Shown: piece by piece, positions 38,166 to 45,288 of the stretch
How positions within the stretch are numbered: the first letter of the stretch is position 1
Layout: each line of letters opens with the position of its first letter
Origin: Kiritimatiellaceae bacterium
GTDB lineage: Bacteria; Verrucomicrobiota; Kiritimatiellia; Kiritimatiellales; Tichowtungiaceae
Direction of reading: 5' to 3'
Assembly (NCBI GenBank): GCA_013141415.1
Contig: JABFQY010000005.1
Span: 186,001-250,000 of the forward strand
DNA length: 64,000 nt
The notes under the pieces: model-generated
Seen by the model: the letters and a program-made list of their open reading frames with translations, nothing else
Told to the model about the DNA's origin: nothing
The model's database searches: none
Made by a program: the position numbers and the translations under genes

Positions 38166-38212
38166 TTCAACTATTGGTGTTTCAAAGCGTTGAAATCTAA
38201 AAAGGAGAAATT

Positions 38213-38374
38213 ATGAAAACGATTCTGATGACAGCATTAGTCGCGATGACCCTGATGGGCACCGCGCTGGCCGCACCGGCGCAGGAAAAATGCAAAGACT
38301 GCTGTAAGTGTGAAGCGTGCAAATGCGCGCCTTGCGCCTGCTGCAAATGCGAAACCTGCAAATGTGCAAAATAA
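38213..38374 (+). CDS. Metallothionein-like secreted Cys-rich peptide
   Basis: A 53-residue peptide. Residues 1-21 are a signal peptide (ILMTALVAMTLMGTALA). The mature 32 residues contain 12 Cys in metallothionein-like clusters: CKDCCKCEACKC, then CACCKCETCKC, with CxC and CxxC pairs separated by Lys. The only plausible role is metal binding, probably a soft metal such as Cu, Zn or Cd, outside the cytoplasm. AAGGAG lies 7 bp before the ATG. A stem-loop follows the stop and a GC-rich terminator lies 25 bp beyond. Not similar to cytoplasmic bacterial SmtA/BmtA by any clear motif. Confidence 0.75.
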   Translation: MKTILMTALVAMTLMGTALAAPAQEKCKDCCKCEACKCAPCACCKCETCKCAK

Positions 38375-38390
38375 CAGACTGAACGTCTGT
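38374..38390 (+). terminator. Stem-loop at the metallothionein-like stop
   Basis: ACAGAC-TGAAC-GTCTGT is a perfect 6-bp stem with a 5-nt loop beginning at the stop codon. It lacks a T run and may protect the 3' end rather than terminate. Confidence 0.45.
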
Positions 38391-38398
38391 TAAAAGGA

Positions 38399-38425
38399 GC
38401 GCCCTGGGCAACCGGGGCGCTTTTT
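38399..38425 (+). terminator. Rho-independent terminator of the Cys-rich cluster
   Basis: GCGCCC and GGGCGC enclose a 10-nt loop and are followed by TTTTTATTT. Confidence 0.85.
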
Positions 38426-38431
38426 ATTTGT

Positions 38432-38587
38432 TGGATCCACATGCCGGTCGGCGGACTCGCCACCTCATTCATCATGGAACGGCTGGTCTGCCCGGCGATC
38501 TTCCTGCTCTGGCGCTCGCGGCAGCTCAAGCCGGAGCCGACCGGCGAAGTCGATACCACCGCCGTTATTTCTTGTGTCAACTCTTGA
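38432..38587 (+). pseudogene. Remnant of an RND heavy-metal efflux pump C terminus
   Basis: This frame reads HMPVGGLATSFIMERLVCPA, then IFLLWRSRQLKPEP and a short acidic end. The pattern of a Pro-x-Gly-Gly stretch, a hydrophobic helix with a mid-helix Pro-Ala and a basic cap matches the final helix of CusA/CzcA-type RND transporters. Only about 50 residues remain and no start or ribosome binding site is visible. Its position directly after three metal-binding protein genes supports the identity. A chance resemblance cannot be excluded. Confidence 0.5.
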
Positions 38588-38677
38588 AAAATATCCGATC
38601 GGGTGTATAAAAGGCGACCTGTGTTCATCCGATTTTTGGGTCGGAGCGGCATCGTAAAATTCATGGAGAATATCCTA

Positions 38678-40315
38678 ATGATTAAAAAAGATGTGTCGAA
38701 TGGCGCCGAGGTGCAGCCGGAAGATCAGGCCTCTCGCGGTGAGATCATAATTTACGGTATGGGAACGGCGGCCAACATGATGGCTGGCAAGACCTATGCA
38801 CTTCTAACCCCCCTGATGGTTATTACGCTCGGTATGAGCCCGATTTTGGCTGGAATGATTCTCGCTATCAAAACACTTTGGGATGCTTTTACCGACCCGG
38901 TCATGGCTACCATCACCGACAATGCGAATACACGGTGGGGTCGGCGGAGACCCTTTATTTTGGTCGGTGGAGTTTCCCTTGCACTGGTTTGTCTGGGGAC
39001 GTGGTTGTTTATTCCGTCTTCTCCAAGAACTCCTAATGTGGAACCGACGGCTGTGGTGAAACCGGCTGCGCCGATCGCGGATAGTGCTGTTGTTTCGGCA
39101 GATAAGGCCGGAGAAACTGTTTCTGTCGTCCCTGTTGCTCCGATTATAGATAAGAAAAAAAACATACGTCCGCCGCGCAAATCGTTCATGGCTTCTATGC
39201 GGGACGGAATTGCGGAACTCGAAAAAACTTCCAAGGAAAAGAAGCACCTGTTCATCTATCTGACGATTGCATTAATGCTTATGGCTACTGCGCAAACCGT
39301 TTTTTCCGTGCCGTATTATGCTCTCGGGATTGAGCTTTCACCTTCCTATCACGGGCGAACCCGTGTTGTTGCGTTCCGGTCTATTTTCGACAAACTGATC
39401 GGTTTCCTGGGGCCATGGTTTCTTCCCTTCTGTCTCGGGTCGTTTTTCGTGGACGGCATTGAAGGGATCAAGTGGCTCACCATTATTCTCGCCAGCTTTG
39501 CTATTCCGCTGGTCATCCTGTCGACCTGCTTCACCAAAGAGCGGACGAAAGTGGATCGTGCACGAAAAAAAGTGAACATGTTCGCGTCTATCGCGGCAAC
39601 GGCCAAAAACCGGCACTTTTTAAAAATCGCCTCGTTGTATGTCGTTATTCAAGTGGCAATCGGGTTGTTTGCGCAACTGGGACTTTTTATTAATATCTAC
39701 TATGTGTTCGGTGGCGACAAACAGGCCGGAGCGATTATGAGCGGCAAAGTGGGATCTTTTGCCGCATTGCTAGGTATTCCTGCAATTCCGCTGATTACCT
39801 GGATATGCAAGAAGTACCAGAAGCACAACGCTCTGCGGCTGGCGATTCTGATGACGTCTGCCGGATGCGTTTTGAACTGGTTCTGCCTGAATCCGGCATA
39901 TCCGGAGTTGCAGTATATCCTGCCGTTCTTTTTCTCGCTGGGCATTTCCAGTACCTACACGGTACTCGGTACAATGATGGCGGATGTGACCGATATAGAT
40001 GAACTAAACACCGGCAGTCGTCGCGAAGGAATGTTCGGCGCGGTCATGGCCTGGATGATGAAAGCGATTGCATCCATTCAGGCGCTTGCCGCTGGCGCTG
40101 TACTGGTAGCCACCGGATTTAATATTGAACTGGGTGTAAATCAGCTTCCGGGTGTAATACTAAATATGCGCCTGCTGTTCAGTTTTGCGCCAGCCATACT
40201 CCTGCTGTTTTCTCTGTTTATTCTCTACCGCTACCCGCTGACGAAAAAGCGCATGGAAGAGATCAAAGAAATCCTTGCAGAACGTAAACGCGTCGCCGCG
40301 GCTGCGCAGGGATAA
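38678..40315 (+). CDS. MFS sugar:cation symporter (GPH family)
   Basis: A 545-residue membrane protein with about 12 hydrophobic helices and the GPH-family marks: GMGTAANMMAGKTYAL near the start, DAFTDPVMATITDNANTRWGRRRPFI after helix 2 and, in the second half, ADVTDIDELNTGSRREGMFG. The family imports glycosides, pentosides or hexuronides with sodium or protons. A long polar loop of about 90 residues rich in Pro/Ala/Val separates helices 4 and 5, more than is usual. GGAG lies 9 bp before the ATG at 38678, which is preferred over earlier ATGs. A bidirectional terminator follows. Confidence 0.88.
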   Translation: MIKKDVSNGAEVQPEDQASRGEIIIYGMGTAANMMAGKTYALLTPLMVITLGMSPILAGMILAIKTLWDAFTDPVMATITDNANTRWGRRRPFILVGGVSLALVCLGTWLFIPSSPRTPNVEPTAVVKPAAPIADSAVVSADKAGETVSVVPVAPIIDKKKNIRPPRKSFMASMRDGIAELEKTSKEKKHLFIYLTIALMLMATAQTVFSVPYYALGIELSPSYHGRTRVVAFRSIFDKLIGFLGPWFLPFCLGSFFVDGIEGIKWLTIILASFAIPLVILSTCFTKERTKVDRARKKVNMFASIAATAKNRHFLKIASLYVVIQVAIGLFAQLGLFINIYYVFGGDKQAGAIMSGKVGSFAALLGIPAIPLITWICKKYQKHNALRLAILMTSAGCVLNWFCLNPAYPELQYILPFFFSLGISSTYTVLGTMMADVTDIDELNTGSRREGMFGAVMAWMMKAIASIQALAAGAVLVATGFNIELGVNQLPGVILNMRLLFSFAPAILLLFSLFILYRYPLTKKRMEEIKEILAERKRVAAAAQG

Positions 40316-40333
40316 TTCGCTGCATCTCATTTC

Positions 40334-40364
40334 AAAAGGCCGGGAATAATCTTCCCGGCCTTTT
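40334..40364. terminator. Bidirectional rho-independent terminator
   Basis: AAAAGGCCGGGAA-TAATC-TTCCCGGCCTTTT is a perfect 13-bp stem with T runs on both strands. It ends the symporter gene and would also end leftward transcription. Confidence 0.93.
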
Positions 40365-40370
40365 GAATTT

Positions 40371-40472
40371 TTAGACCGCGATGCGGGTATCTCCAAGATG
40401 GATGTGGCGCGGGCAGAGATCGCATTCGATCAGTCCGTCGTCCCGTAAATGCCAGTAGCACGCCGGTTTCAT
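40371..40472 (-). pseudogene. N-terminal remnant of AmrS, the AmmeMemoRadiSam radical SAM enzyme
   Basis: The minus strand encodes 33 residues: KPACYWHLRDDGLIECDLCP then RHIHLGDTRIAV and a stop. This resembles the N terminus of AmmeMemoRadiSam radical SAM proteins, which begin with a Tyr-Trp stretch, an acidic loop and a Cys-x-x-Cys-Pro-[His/Arg] unit followed by a Gly-[Glu/Asp]-x-Arg stretch. The catalytic CxxxCxxC part is absent, cut off by the terminator region at 40334-40364. It lies divergent from amrB, its usual partner. No ribosome binding site is clear. Confidence 0.5.
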
Positions 40473-40524
40473 GGCGGAAGAATAACTCTGTTCACGTCAC
40501 CGCGCATCTATTAAAATTCAGGCC

Positions 40525-41283
40525 ATGAGAGGGATGGTTAGAGAGCCCGCCGTGGCGGGTATGTTTTATCCGGCGGATTCCGGCGGACTGCGCCGGATGA
40601 TCGAAGGGTTTCTGGCGACGGCCAAGCCGGGGCCGCATCCGAAGGCGATTATCGCGCCGCACGCCGGATACGTTTATTCCGGCCCGATCGCCGCCAGCGT
40701 TTATAAGCGGATCAATCCGGCAGGCATTTCGCGCGTCGTGCTGATCGGCCCGTCGCACCGTGTACCATTTCGCGGACTGGCGGCTTCCAGCGCTCCGGCG
40801 TGGCGCACGCCGCTCGGTGAAGTTTCCGTTGCCCGTCCGAACTTTGTTCAAATCAGCGACGCGGCCCACGCGCAGGAACACAGTCTTGAAGTTCAGGTGC
40901 CGTTTCTGCAAGTTGTGCTGGGCGATTTTACTTTGCTTCCGCTGGTTGCCGGTGACGCTTCCGCCGAGGAAGTTGCCGAGGTGCTTGAAAAATGCTGGGG
41001 CGGACCGGAAACGCTGATTGTGATCAGCTCCGATCTCAGTCACTACGAAAATTATAAAACCGCCCGCGCCATGGATTTCGCCGCCGCCAAGGCGATCGTT
41101 GCACTCAATCCGCGCGGACTAGATTATGACAACGCCTGCGGACTGGTTCCGATCTGCGGACTGGTTCATCTGGCGAAACAGAAAAAGATGCGCGCCGAGC
41201 TGGTTGATCTGCGGAATTCCGGCGATACCGCCGGGCCGCGCGACTCCGTCGTCGGCTACGGAGCCTTTGCGTTCTACGAATAA
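40525..41283 (+). CDS. amrB: AmmeMemoRadiSam system protein B (MEMO1-like)
   Basis: A 252-residue MEMO1-family protein: REPAVAGMFYPADSGGLRRM at the start, IIAPHAGYVYSGPIAASVY, VVLIGPSHRVPFRG, AHAQEHSLEVQVPFLQ, VISSDLSHYENY and a terminal VVGYGAFAFYE. These are the conserved His and Cys-adjacent positions of the family, related to class III extradiol dioxygenases. AmrB is normally encoded beside a radical SAM protein (AmrS) and AMMECR1 (AmrA), whose joint function is not known. Here neither complete partner is present in the window, and an apparent AmrS remnant lies divergently upstream. Confidence 0.93.
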   Translation: MRGMVREPAVAGMFYPADSGGLRRMIEGFLATAKPGPHPKAIIAPHAGYVYSGPIAASVYKRINPAGISRVVLIGPSHRVPFRGLAASSAPAWRTPLGEVSVARPNFVQISDAAHAQEHSLEVQVPFLQVVLGDFTLLPLVAGDASAEEVAEVLEKCWGGPETLIVISSDLSHYENYKTARAMDFAAAKAIVALNPRGLDYDNACGLVPICGLVHLAKQKKMRAELVDLRNSGDTAGPRDSVVGYGAFAFYE

Positions 41284-41294
41284 AAAACCGCCAT

Positions 41295-41323
41295 ACAGCT
41301 CTTCCAAAGCTTGGAAAGGCTGT
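41295..41323. terminator. Stem-loop after amrB
   Basis: ACAGC and GCTGT flank the palindrome TTCCAAAGCTTGGAA, forming a hairpin 11 bp past the amrB stop. There is no T run. The inner 15 bp is one of the ten copies of the dispersed palindrome. Confidence 0.5.
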
Positions 41324-41359
41324 GCATAGTGGTCGCCTGTCGGAAATAAGGCTGATGAA

Positions 41360-41545
41360 ATGAAACAGTTTTTCGATATTTTGGCTTCGTGCGTTTACGC
41401 TTCTGGAGTTGCGTTTGTTGGGTACCCTTGGGTGTATGACCTGCCGTTGAAAAAACGCGTCGAGTTCGTCCTCTTGGGTCTCGTGATGATCCTACTGATG
41501 GCAGTTATTCAGATTGTTGTTCGAAGAAAAGGACGAAAGCCCTAG
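41360..41545 (+). CDS. Small two-helix membrane protein
   Basis: A 61-residue peptide, MKQFFDILASCVYASGVAFV as a first helix, a short turn with DLPLKKRVE, then LLGLVMILLMAVIQIVV and a basic tail. The two-helix topology and polar cap are those of a real small membrane protein, but no family is recognised and the ribosome binding site (AAGG, 14 bp upstream) is weak. Downstream of amrB; convergent with pyk. Confidence 0.45.
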   Translation: MKQFFDILASCVYASGVAFVGYPWVYDLPLKKRVEFVLLGLVMILLMAVIQIVVRRKGRKP

Positions 41546-41591
41546 GAAGAGGGTCAGTCATTGCATTCATGCAGTAACGCTGGCTGTGTGG

Positions 41592-43013
41592 TCACTGCTT
41601 GAGCAGCATGGCGGGGGTTTCGATCTGAATCATGTTGGTGTGTTGCGAGGCGTCTTTATGCCCGCCGCCGATGAAGACGATCAGGTCGTCCCGCTCAATC
41701 CGTTTTTCATCCAGCATTTTTCGCAGGCAGACTTTGACGAGTTCGTCGTCGGTGGTCTGAGTCACCTGAATGTTTGCTGAATAAACGCCGTAGCTGAGCG
41801 ACAGCTGGCGAACAGTACTCATGTGGTCGGACAGTGCGAGAATCGGAACTTTGCCGCGGTACGAGGCGCAGATGCGGGCGGTTTCGCCGGCGCGGGTGCT
41901 GGTGATGATGGCTTTAACCGGTAGTGCCGCAGCGCAGGATACGGCCGCTTTGGCTAGATGGTTGCGCGGCATGACTTCCTGTTTCTGCTGATGCACCGGC
42001 AATGTGGCGAGCAAAGATTCTTTCTGCGATTCGACGGTCTTGGCAATTTTCGCCATCATCTGTACCGCTTCAACCGGAAATTTTCCGTAGGCGGTCTCGC
42101 CGCTGAGCATGACGGCGTCGGTGCCGTCGTAGATGGCGTTGGCGACGTCGCTCACCTCGGCGCGGGTGGGGCGCGGATTATCAATCATGGATTGCATCAT
42201 CTGCGTGGCGGTGATGACCGGTTTGGCGCGGCGGATGCAGGCCATGATCATCTGCTTCTGAACACCGGGGACTTCTTCGCCGGGGATTTCGATACCGAGA
42301 TCGCCGCGGGCGACCATGATTCCGTGCGCAACATCGAGGATTGATTCCAGATGGTTCACTCCTTCGCGGTTTTCAATTTTGGCAATGATTTTGATCGGGC
42401 TGCGCCGGAGGTCGAGAATCCCCTGAATGGCCAGAATGTCTTCGCGGCAGCGAACAAAGGAGTGCGCGATGAAATCCACATCATTGCGCGTGGCCCAGTC
42501 AATAAATTCGGCATCTTTTTCGGTGAGTGCCGGCAGATCAAGTCTGATGCCGGGAACGTTGACGCCTTTTTTGTTTTTGATTTCACCGTCGTTGAGTGCG
42601 GTACAGATCAGTGTGTCGCCGGTTTTCTTTTCGACAGCAAGGGCGATCAGTCCGTCATCAATCAAGATCCGGCTGCCGACGGGAACTTCTTCGACGAAGC
42701 CGCTGTATGAAACCTGAAATCCGTTCTCCGGAATGCTGACCGCGCCGACTTCGACTGTATCTCCGGTTTTCAGCTGCAAAGTTTTTGTCATGTTGCAGGT
42801 GCGGACTTCCGGGCCTTTTGTATCGAGCAGTATGCCGACGCGATCCGAAACGGCGCGAATGTTGGCAACAATTTTTTCAGCATCCTGGATGCTCAGGTGT
42901 GCCGTATTCAGGCGCACGACATCCATGCCGTTTTCGACGAGTTGCTTAATGAAATCACTTTCACACCGGTTCAGAGCCAGCGTGCAGATAATTTTGGTCT
43001 GCTTATTGCGCAT
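41592..43013 (-). CDS. pyk: Pyruvate kinase
   Basis: A 473-residue pyruvate kinase. The N-terminal TKIICTL strand, MDVVRLNTAHL, LDTKGPEVRTCN, the Lys/Asp/Glu active site in KIENREGVNHLE and IMVARGDLGIEIP, and TATQMMQSMIDNPRPTRAEVSDVANA are all present, with a C-terminal regulatory domain. It makes pyruvate and ATP in glycolysis. AAGGA lies just before the ATG at 43013; 14 upstream in-frame codons lack family support. It stands alone, convergent with a small membrane protein gene. Confidence 0.95.
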   Translation of the reverse strand: MRNKQTKIICTLALNRCESDFIKQLVENGMDVVRLNTAHLSIQDAEKIVANIRAVSDRVGILLDTKGPEVRTCNMTKTLQLKTGDTVEVGAVSIPENGFQVSYSGFVEEVPVGSRILIDDGLIALAVEKKTGDTLICTALNDGEIKNKKGVNVPGIRLDLPALTEKDAEFIDWATRNDVDFIAHSFVRCREDILAIQGILDLRRSPIKIIAKIENREGVNHLESILDVAHGIMVARGDLGIEIPGEEVPGVQKQMIMACIRRAKPVITATQMMQSMIDNPRPTRAEVSDVANAIYDGTDAVMLSGETAYGKFPVEAVQMMAKIAKTVESQKESLLATLPVHQQKQEVMPRNHLAKAAVSCAAALPVKAIITSTRAGETARICASYRGKVPILALSDHMSTVRQLSLSYGVYSANIQVTQTTDDELVKVCLRKMLDEKRIERDDLIVFIGGGHKDASQHTNMIQIETPAMLLKQ

Positions 43014-43129
43014 AGAAATCCTTATTTGATGCGCGAGGGTTGTAACAGATTCCACAGACGGGACTAGCTTTAAATGGCAAAAAAAGGCATACAGATATGT
43101 AACTGCGGCAATTTTATAGGGGAGCAGAT

Positions 43130-43966
43130 ATGATTGTTAAAATTCTGTTTTTTGCGGCGGCGGCGGTTCTGGTGAGCAGAGGAGAAGGATCCCCTGATAA
43201 AATCGTCCCGTACAAGAAGGTCGGTGACGCCGAATTGACCCTTCATATTTTTAATCCTCCGGGACATCAGGCATCAGATAAAACTCCGACAATTGTTTTC
43301 TTCTTTGGCGGCGGGTGGGTTAGCGGTGAACCGTCCATGTTTTACAAACAAAGCGCCTATCTTGCCTCCAGAGGAATGGTGGCAATTTGCGCGGACTACC
43401 GGACCAAGGGCACGTATCAGACGACTCCTCAGGAATGTGTCAAAGACGGGAAGTCCGCTATGCGCTGGGTTCGCGCTCACGCAGCGGAATTAGGAATTGA
43501 TCCGCAAATGATCGCTGCAGGCGGCGGTTCCGCCGGCGGCCAGGTGGCGGCGGCAGCCGCGCTGACCAAGGGATTCAATGAAACGAGTGATGATTTGTCT
43601 GTCAGTTGCCGTCCGGATGCGCTGGTGCTGTTTAATCCGGTCTTTGACAATGGCCCGGGCAGCTACGGCCACGGTACGGTGAAAGAGTACTGGGAGGGAT
43701 TTTCGCCGATGAACAACATCGCCACCGGCGCTCCGCCGACGCTGGTGATGCTGGGAACCGCCGATCAGCTGGTTCCGGTTTCGACAGCAGAGAAATATAA
43801 AATGCTCATGGAACAGGTTGGCTCTCGCTGTGATTTGAAACTCTACGAGGGAGCCAAACATGCGTTTTTCAATAGCGGGAAAGCATTTGAGAGCACTTTG
43901 CTGGAAGCGGATAAATTTTTGATTTCGCTGGGCTACCTCAAAGGAGAGCCGACGCTGAAGAACTGA
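43130..43966 (+). CDS. Secreted alpha/beta hydrolase (acetyl-xylan-esterase-like)
   Basis: A 278-residue protein with signal peptide IVKILFFAAAAVLVSRG. The hydrolase fold shows FFFGGGWVSGEP (oxyanion hole in place of HGGG), the nucleophile in GGGSAGGQVAAA, the acid loop MLGTADQLVPVS and the His in YEGAKHAFFN. This is the same BD-FAE-like group as the gene at 18997-20040, but here Phe replaces the usual His of HGGG, as is common in acetyl esterases. It follows pyk divergently. Substrate unassigned. Confidence 0.85.
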   Translation: MIVKILFFAAAAVLVSRGEGSPDKIVPYKKVGDAELTLHIFNPPGHQASDKTPTIVFFFGGGWVSGEPSMFYKQSAYLASRGMVAICADYRTKGTYQTTPQECVKDGKSAMRWVRAHAAELGIDPQMIAAGGGSAGGQVAAAAALTKGFNETSDDLSVSCRPDALVLFNPVFDNGPGSYGHGTVKEYWEGFSPMNNIATGAPPTLVMLGTADQLVPVSTAEKYKMLMEQVGSRCDLKLYEGAKHAFFNSGKAFESTLLEADKFLISLGYLKGEPTLKN

Positions 43967-44108
43967 CTTCGTGAAAACTGAACATCAAGCGGCTACTACA
44001 GGGTGAACATCCGGCTTGCGAATGGTCTGACGCGGAGATCTAAGCAACGCAACCCAAACAGAAAATCTGGCGCAGTTGTCTTTTCATATTCCCTCCATAA
44101 CAAGTGAA

Positions 44109-44855
44109 CTACGCGCCACGGACGATGACCTCTTTCACGAATGACTTCATGAGCTGTTCGATGCGGCGAAGGCGGGCGGGGGTAGTGCGTTTGGTTTCGC
44201 GCATACGAAGGTCAGGCAGGTTGTCTTTGGGGATAAACGGCTGGATGCAGTAGCGCCGTGCGCCTTTGATGAGTTCTGAAATTTCCTGCACCTGATCATC
44301 GGTGTGGAACGGTTCGATGACGGTGGTGCGGAATTCGTGATCCACGCCGCTGCTCATGATGAGTTTGACCGATTCAGCAATTTTTTCGGTCTGGGTGAAG
44401 CCGACGAGTTCGGGATAGCCGGAAAGTCCGGCTTTAATGTCCATGGCGATATAGTCCACCAGCGGCAGGCATTCTTTAAGCACCTCCGGCAGCGCGCCGT
44501 TGGAGTCGAGTTTGATTTTAAAACCGTAACTGCGGAAAAATTTAATCAATCCGATGAGGTCGGCGGCAAGCGTCGGTTCGCCGCCGGTGATGCAGACGGC
44601 ATCAACCCATTCGGCTTTGAATTTGCGGCAGATTTCGTCGAGACGGCCCCATGTCAGCCCTTTCTGCTTTTTCCCCATGAGCGGGGCGTTGTGGCAGAAT
44701 CCGCAGGCAAAGTTGCAGCCACTGACGAAAAAAACCCCGCACAGATAGCCGGGGTAGTCGATCATCGAGGGCTTTTCTAAAAATGCGTAAACAGACGACT
44801 CACCTTGCGGCAGAGCCGCCTGCTTACGCGGAGCTGACGCTCCGGGGAGCATCAC
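44109..44855 (-). CDS. nrdG: Anaerobic ribonucleotide reductase-activating protein (radical SAM)
   Basis: A 248-residue radical SAM enzyme with the cluster motif CNFACGFC (CxxxCxxC), CITGGEPT and a C-terminal basic segment. It generates the glycyl radical on NrdD. The first 17 residues (LPGASAPRKQAALPQG) are not family sequence but are encoded by a two-hairpin palindrome at 44807-44844. Starts are GTG at 44855 or ATG at 44852, both overlapping the redoxin stop. It is the third gene of nrdD-redoxin-nrdG. Confidence 0.9.
   Translation of the reverse strand: MMLPGASAPRKQAALPQGESSVYAFLEKPSMIDYPGYLCGVFFVSGCNFACGFCHNAPLMGKKQKGLTWGRLDEICRKFKAEWVDAVCITGGEPTLAADLIGLIKFFRSYGFKIKLDSNGALPEVLKECLPLVDYIAMDIKAGLSGYPELVGFTQTEKIAESVKLIMSSGVDHEFRTTVIEPFHTDDQVQEISELIKGARRYCIQPFIPKDNLPDLRMRETKRTTPARLRRIEQLMKSFVKEVIVRGA
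44807..44844. repeat. Two-hairpin palindromic repeat in the nrdG N terminus
   Basis: GCGGC-AGA-GCCGC (44807-44819) and CGGAGC-TGAC-GCTCCG (44829-44844) are separated by 9 nt. The element is translated in frame as the first residues of NrdG (KQAALPQ segment). Its form parallels the repeat at 514-561. Confidence 0.75.
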
Positions 44856-45247
44856 ACACGGACCTCTTCGAGAACCGTGGTGATCATCTTGGGGGAGATG
44901 ATTCCTTTACCTTCGTCGCTGTAATCAGTTTGCAGTCCGACGTACTGGTAGAGCTTTGATTTGCCGCAGACTTCACAGCGCGGCTTGGGTTCGCGGGTCG
45001 GAACCGGAGCGTAGCGTCCGGTTTCGTCATGCCGGCGCGTGACAAGCATGGCCGGAATCCGCTGGGGGTTGATGCATTCGGCGGAGGCGAAGGCGACGAG
45101 GCCGTCAACTGTTTCGACATCGCAATATTCTTTTTCGAAGTCGGACCACTCTTTTTCTTCGAGCAGTTTGTCGAGACGCTGGTTGAGCGTTTTGCACTTG
45201 GCGCAGCCTTCTTTGCCGAACACTTTGATTTTATAGGTTTTTTGCAT
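44852..45247 (-). CDS. Thioredoxin/glutaredoxin-like redoxin for NrdD
   Basis: A 131-residue protein with a thioredoxin-fold N terminus and the redox pair in KVFGKEGCAKCKTL (C-x-x-C) near residue 15, a core of NrdH/glutaredoxin type, and a second Cys pair CEVCGKSKLYQY near residue 92. It probably delivers electrons to, or forms a complex with, the class III ribonucleotide reductase, as in NrdD types that use a redoxin instead of formate. It overlaps nrdG by 4 bp and lies 42 bp after nrdD. Confidence 0.82.
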   Translation of the reverse strand: MQKTYKIKVFGKEGCAKCKTLNQRLDKLLEEKEWSDFEKEYCDVETVDGLVAFASAECINPQRIPAMLVTRRHDETGRYAPVPTREPKPRCEVCGKSKLYQYVGLQTDYSDEGKGIISPKMITTVLEEVRV

Positions 45248-45288
45248 AAGAGTTTTTCCTTTCTACGGAGCAGGTGCGAGACCTGCCC

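Noticed and set aside
38197-38664. Minus-strand frame of 155 residues
   Set aside because: Antisense to the metallothionein-like gene and the pump remnant; contains Cys-rich complement sequence only.
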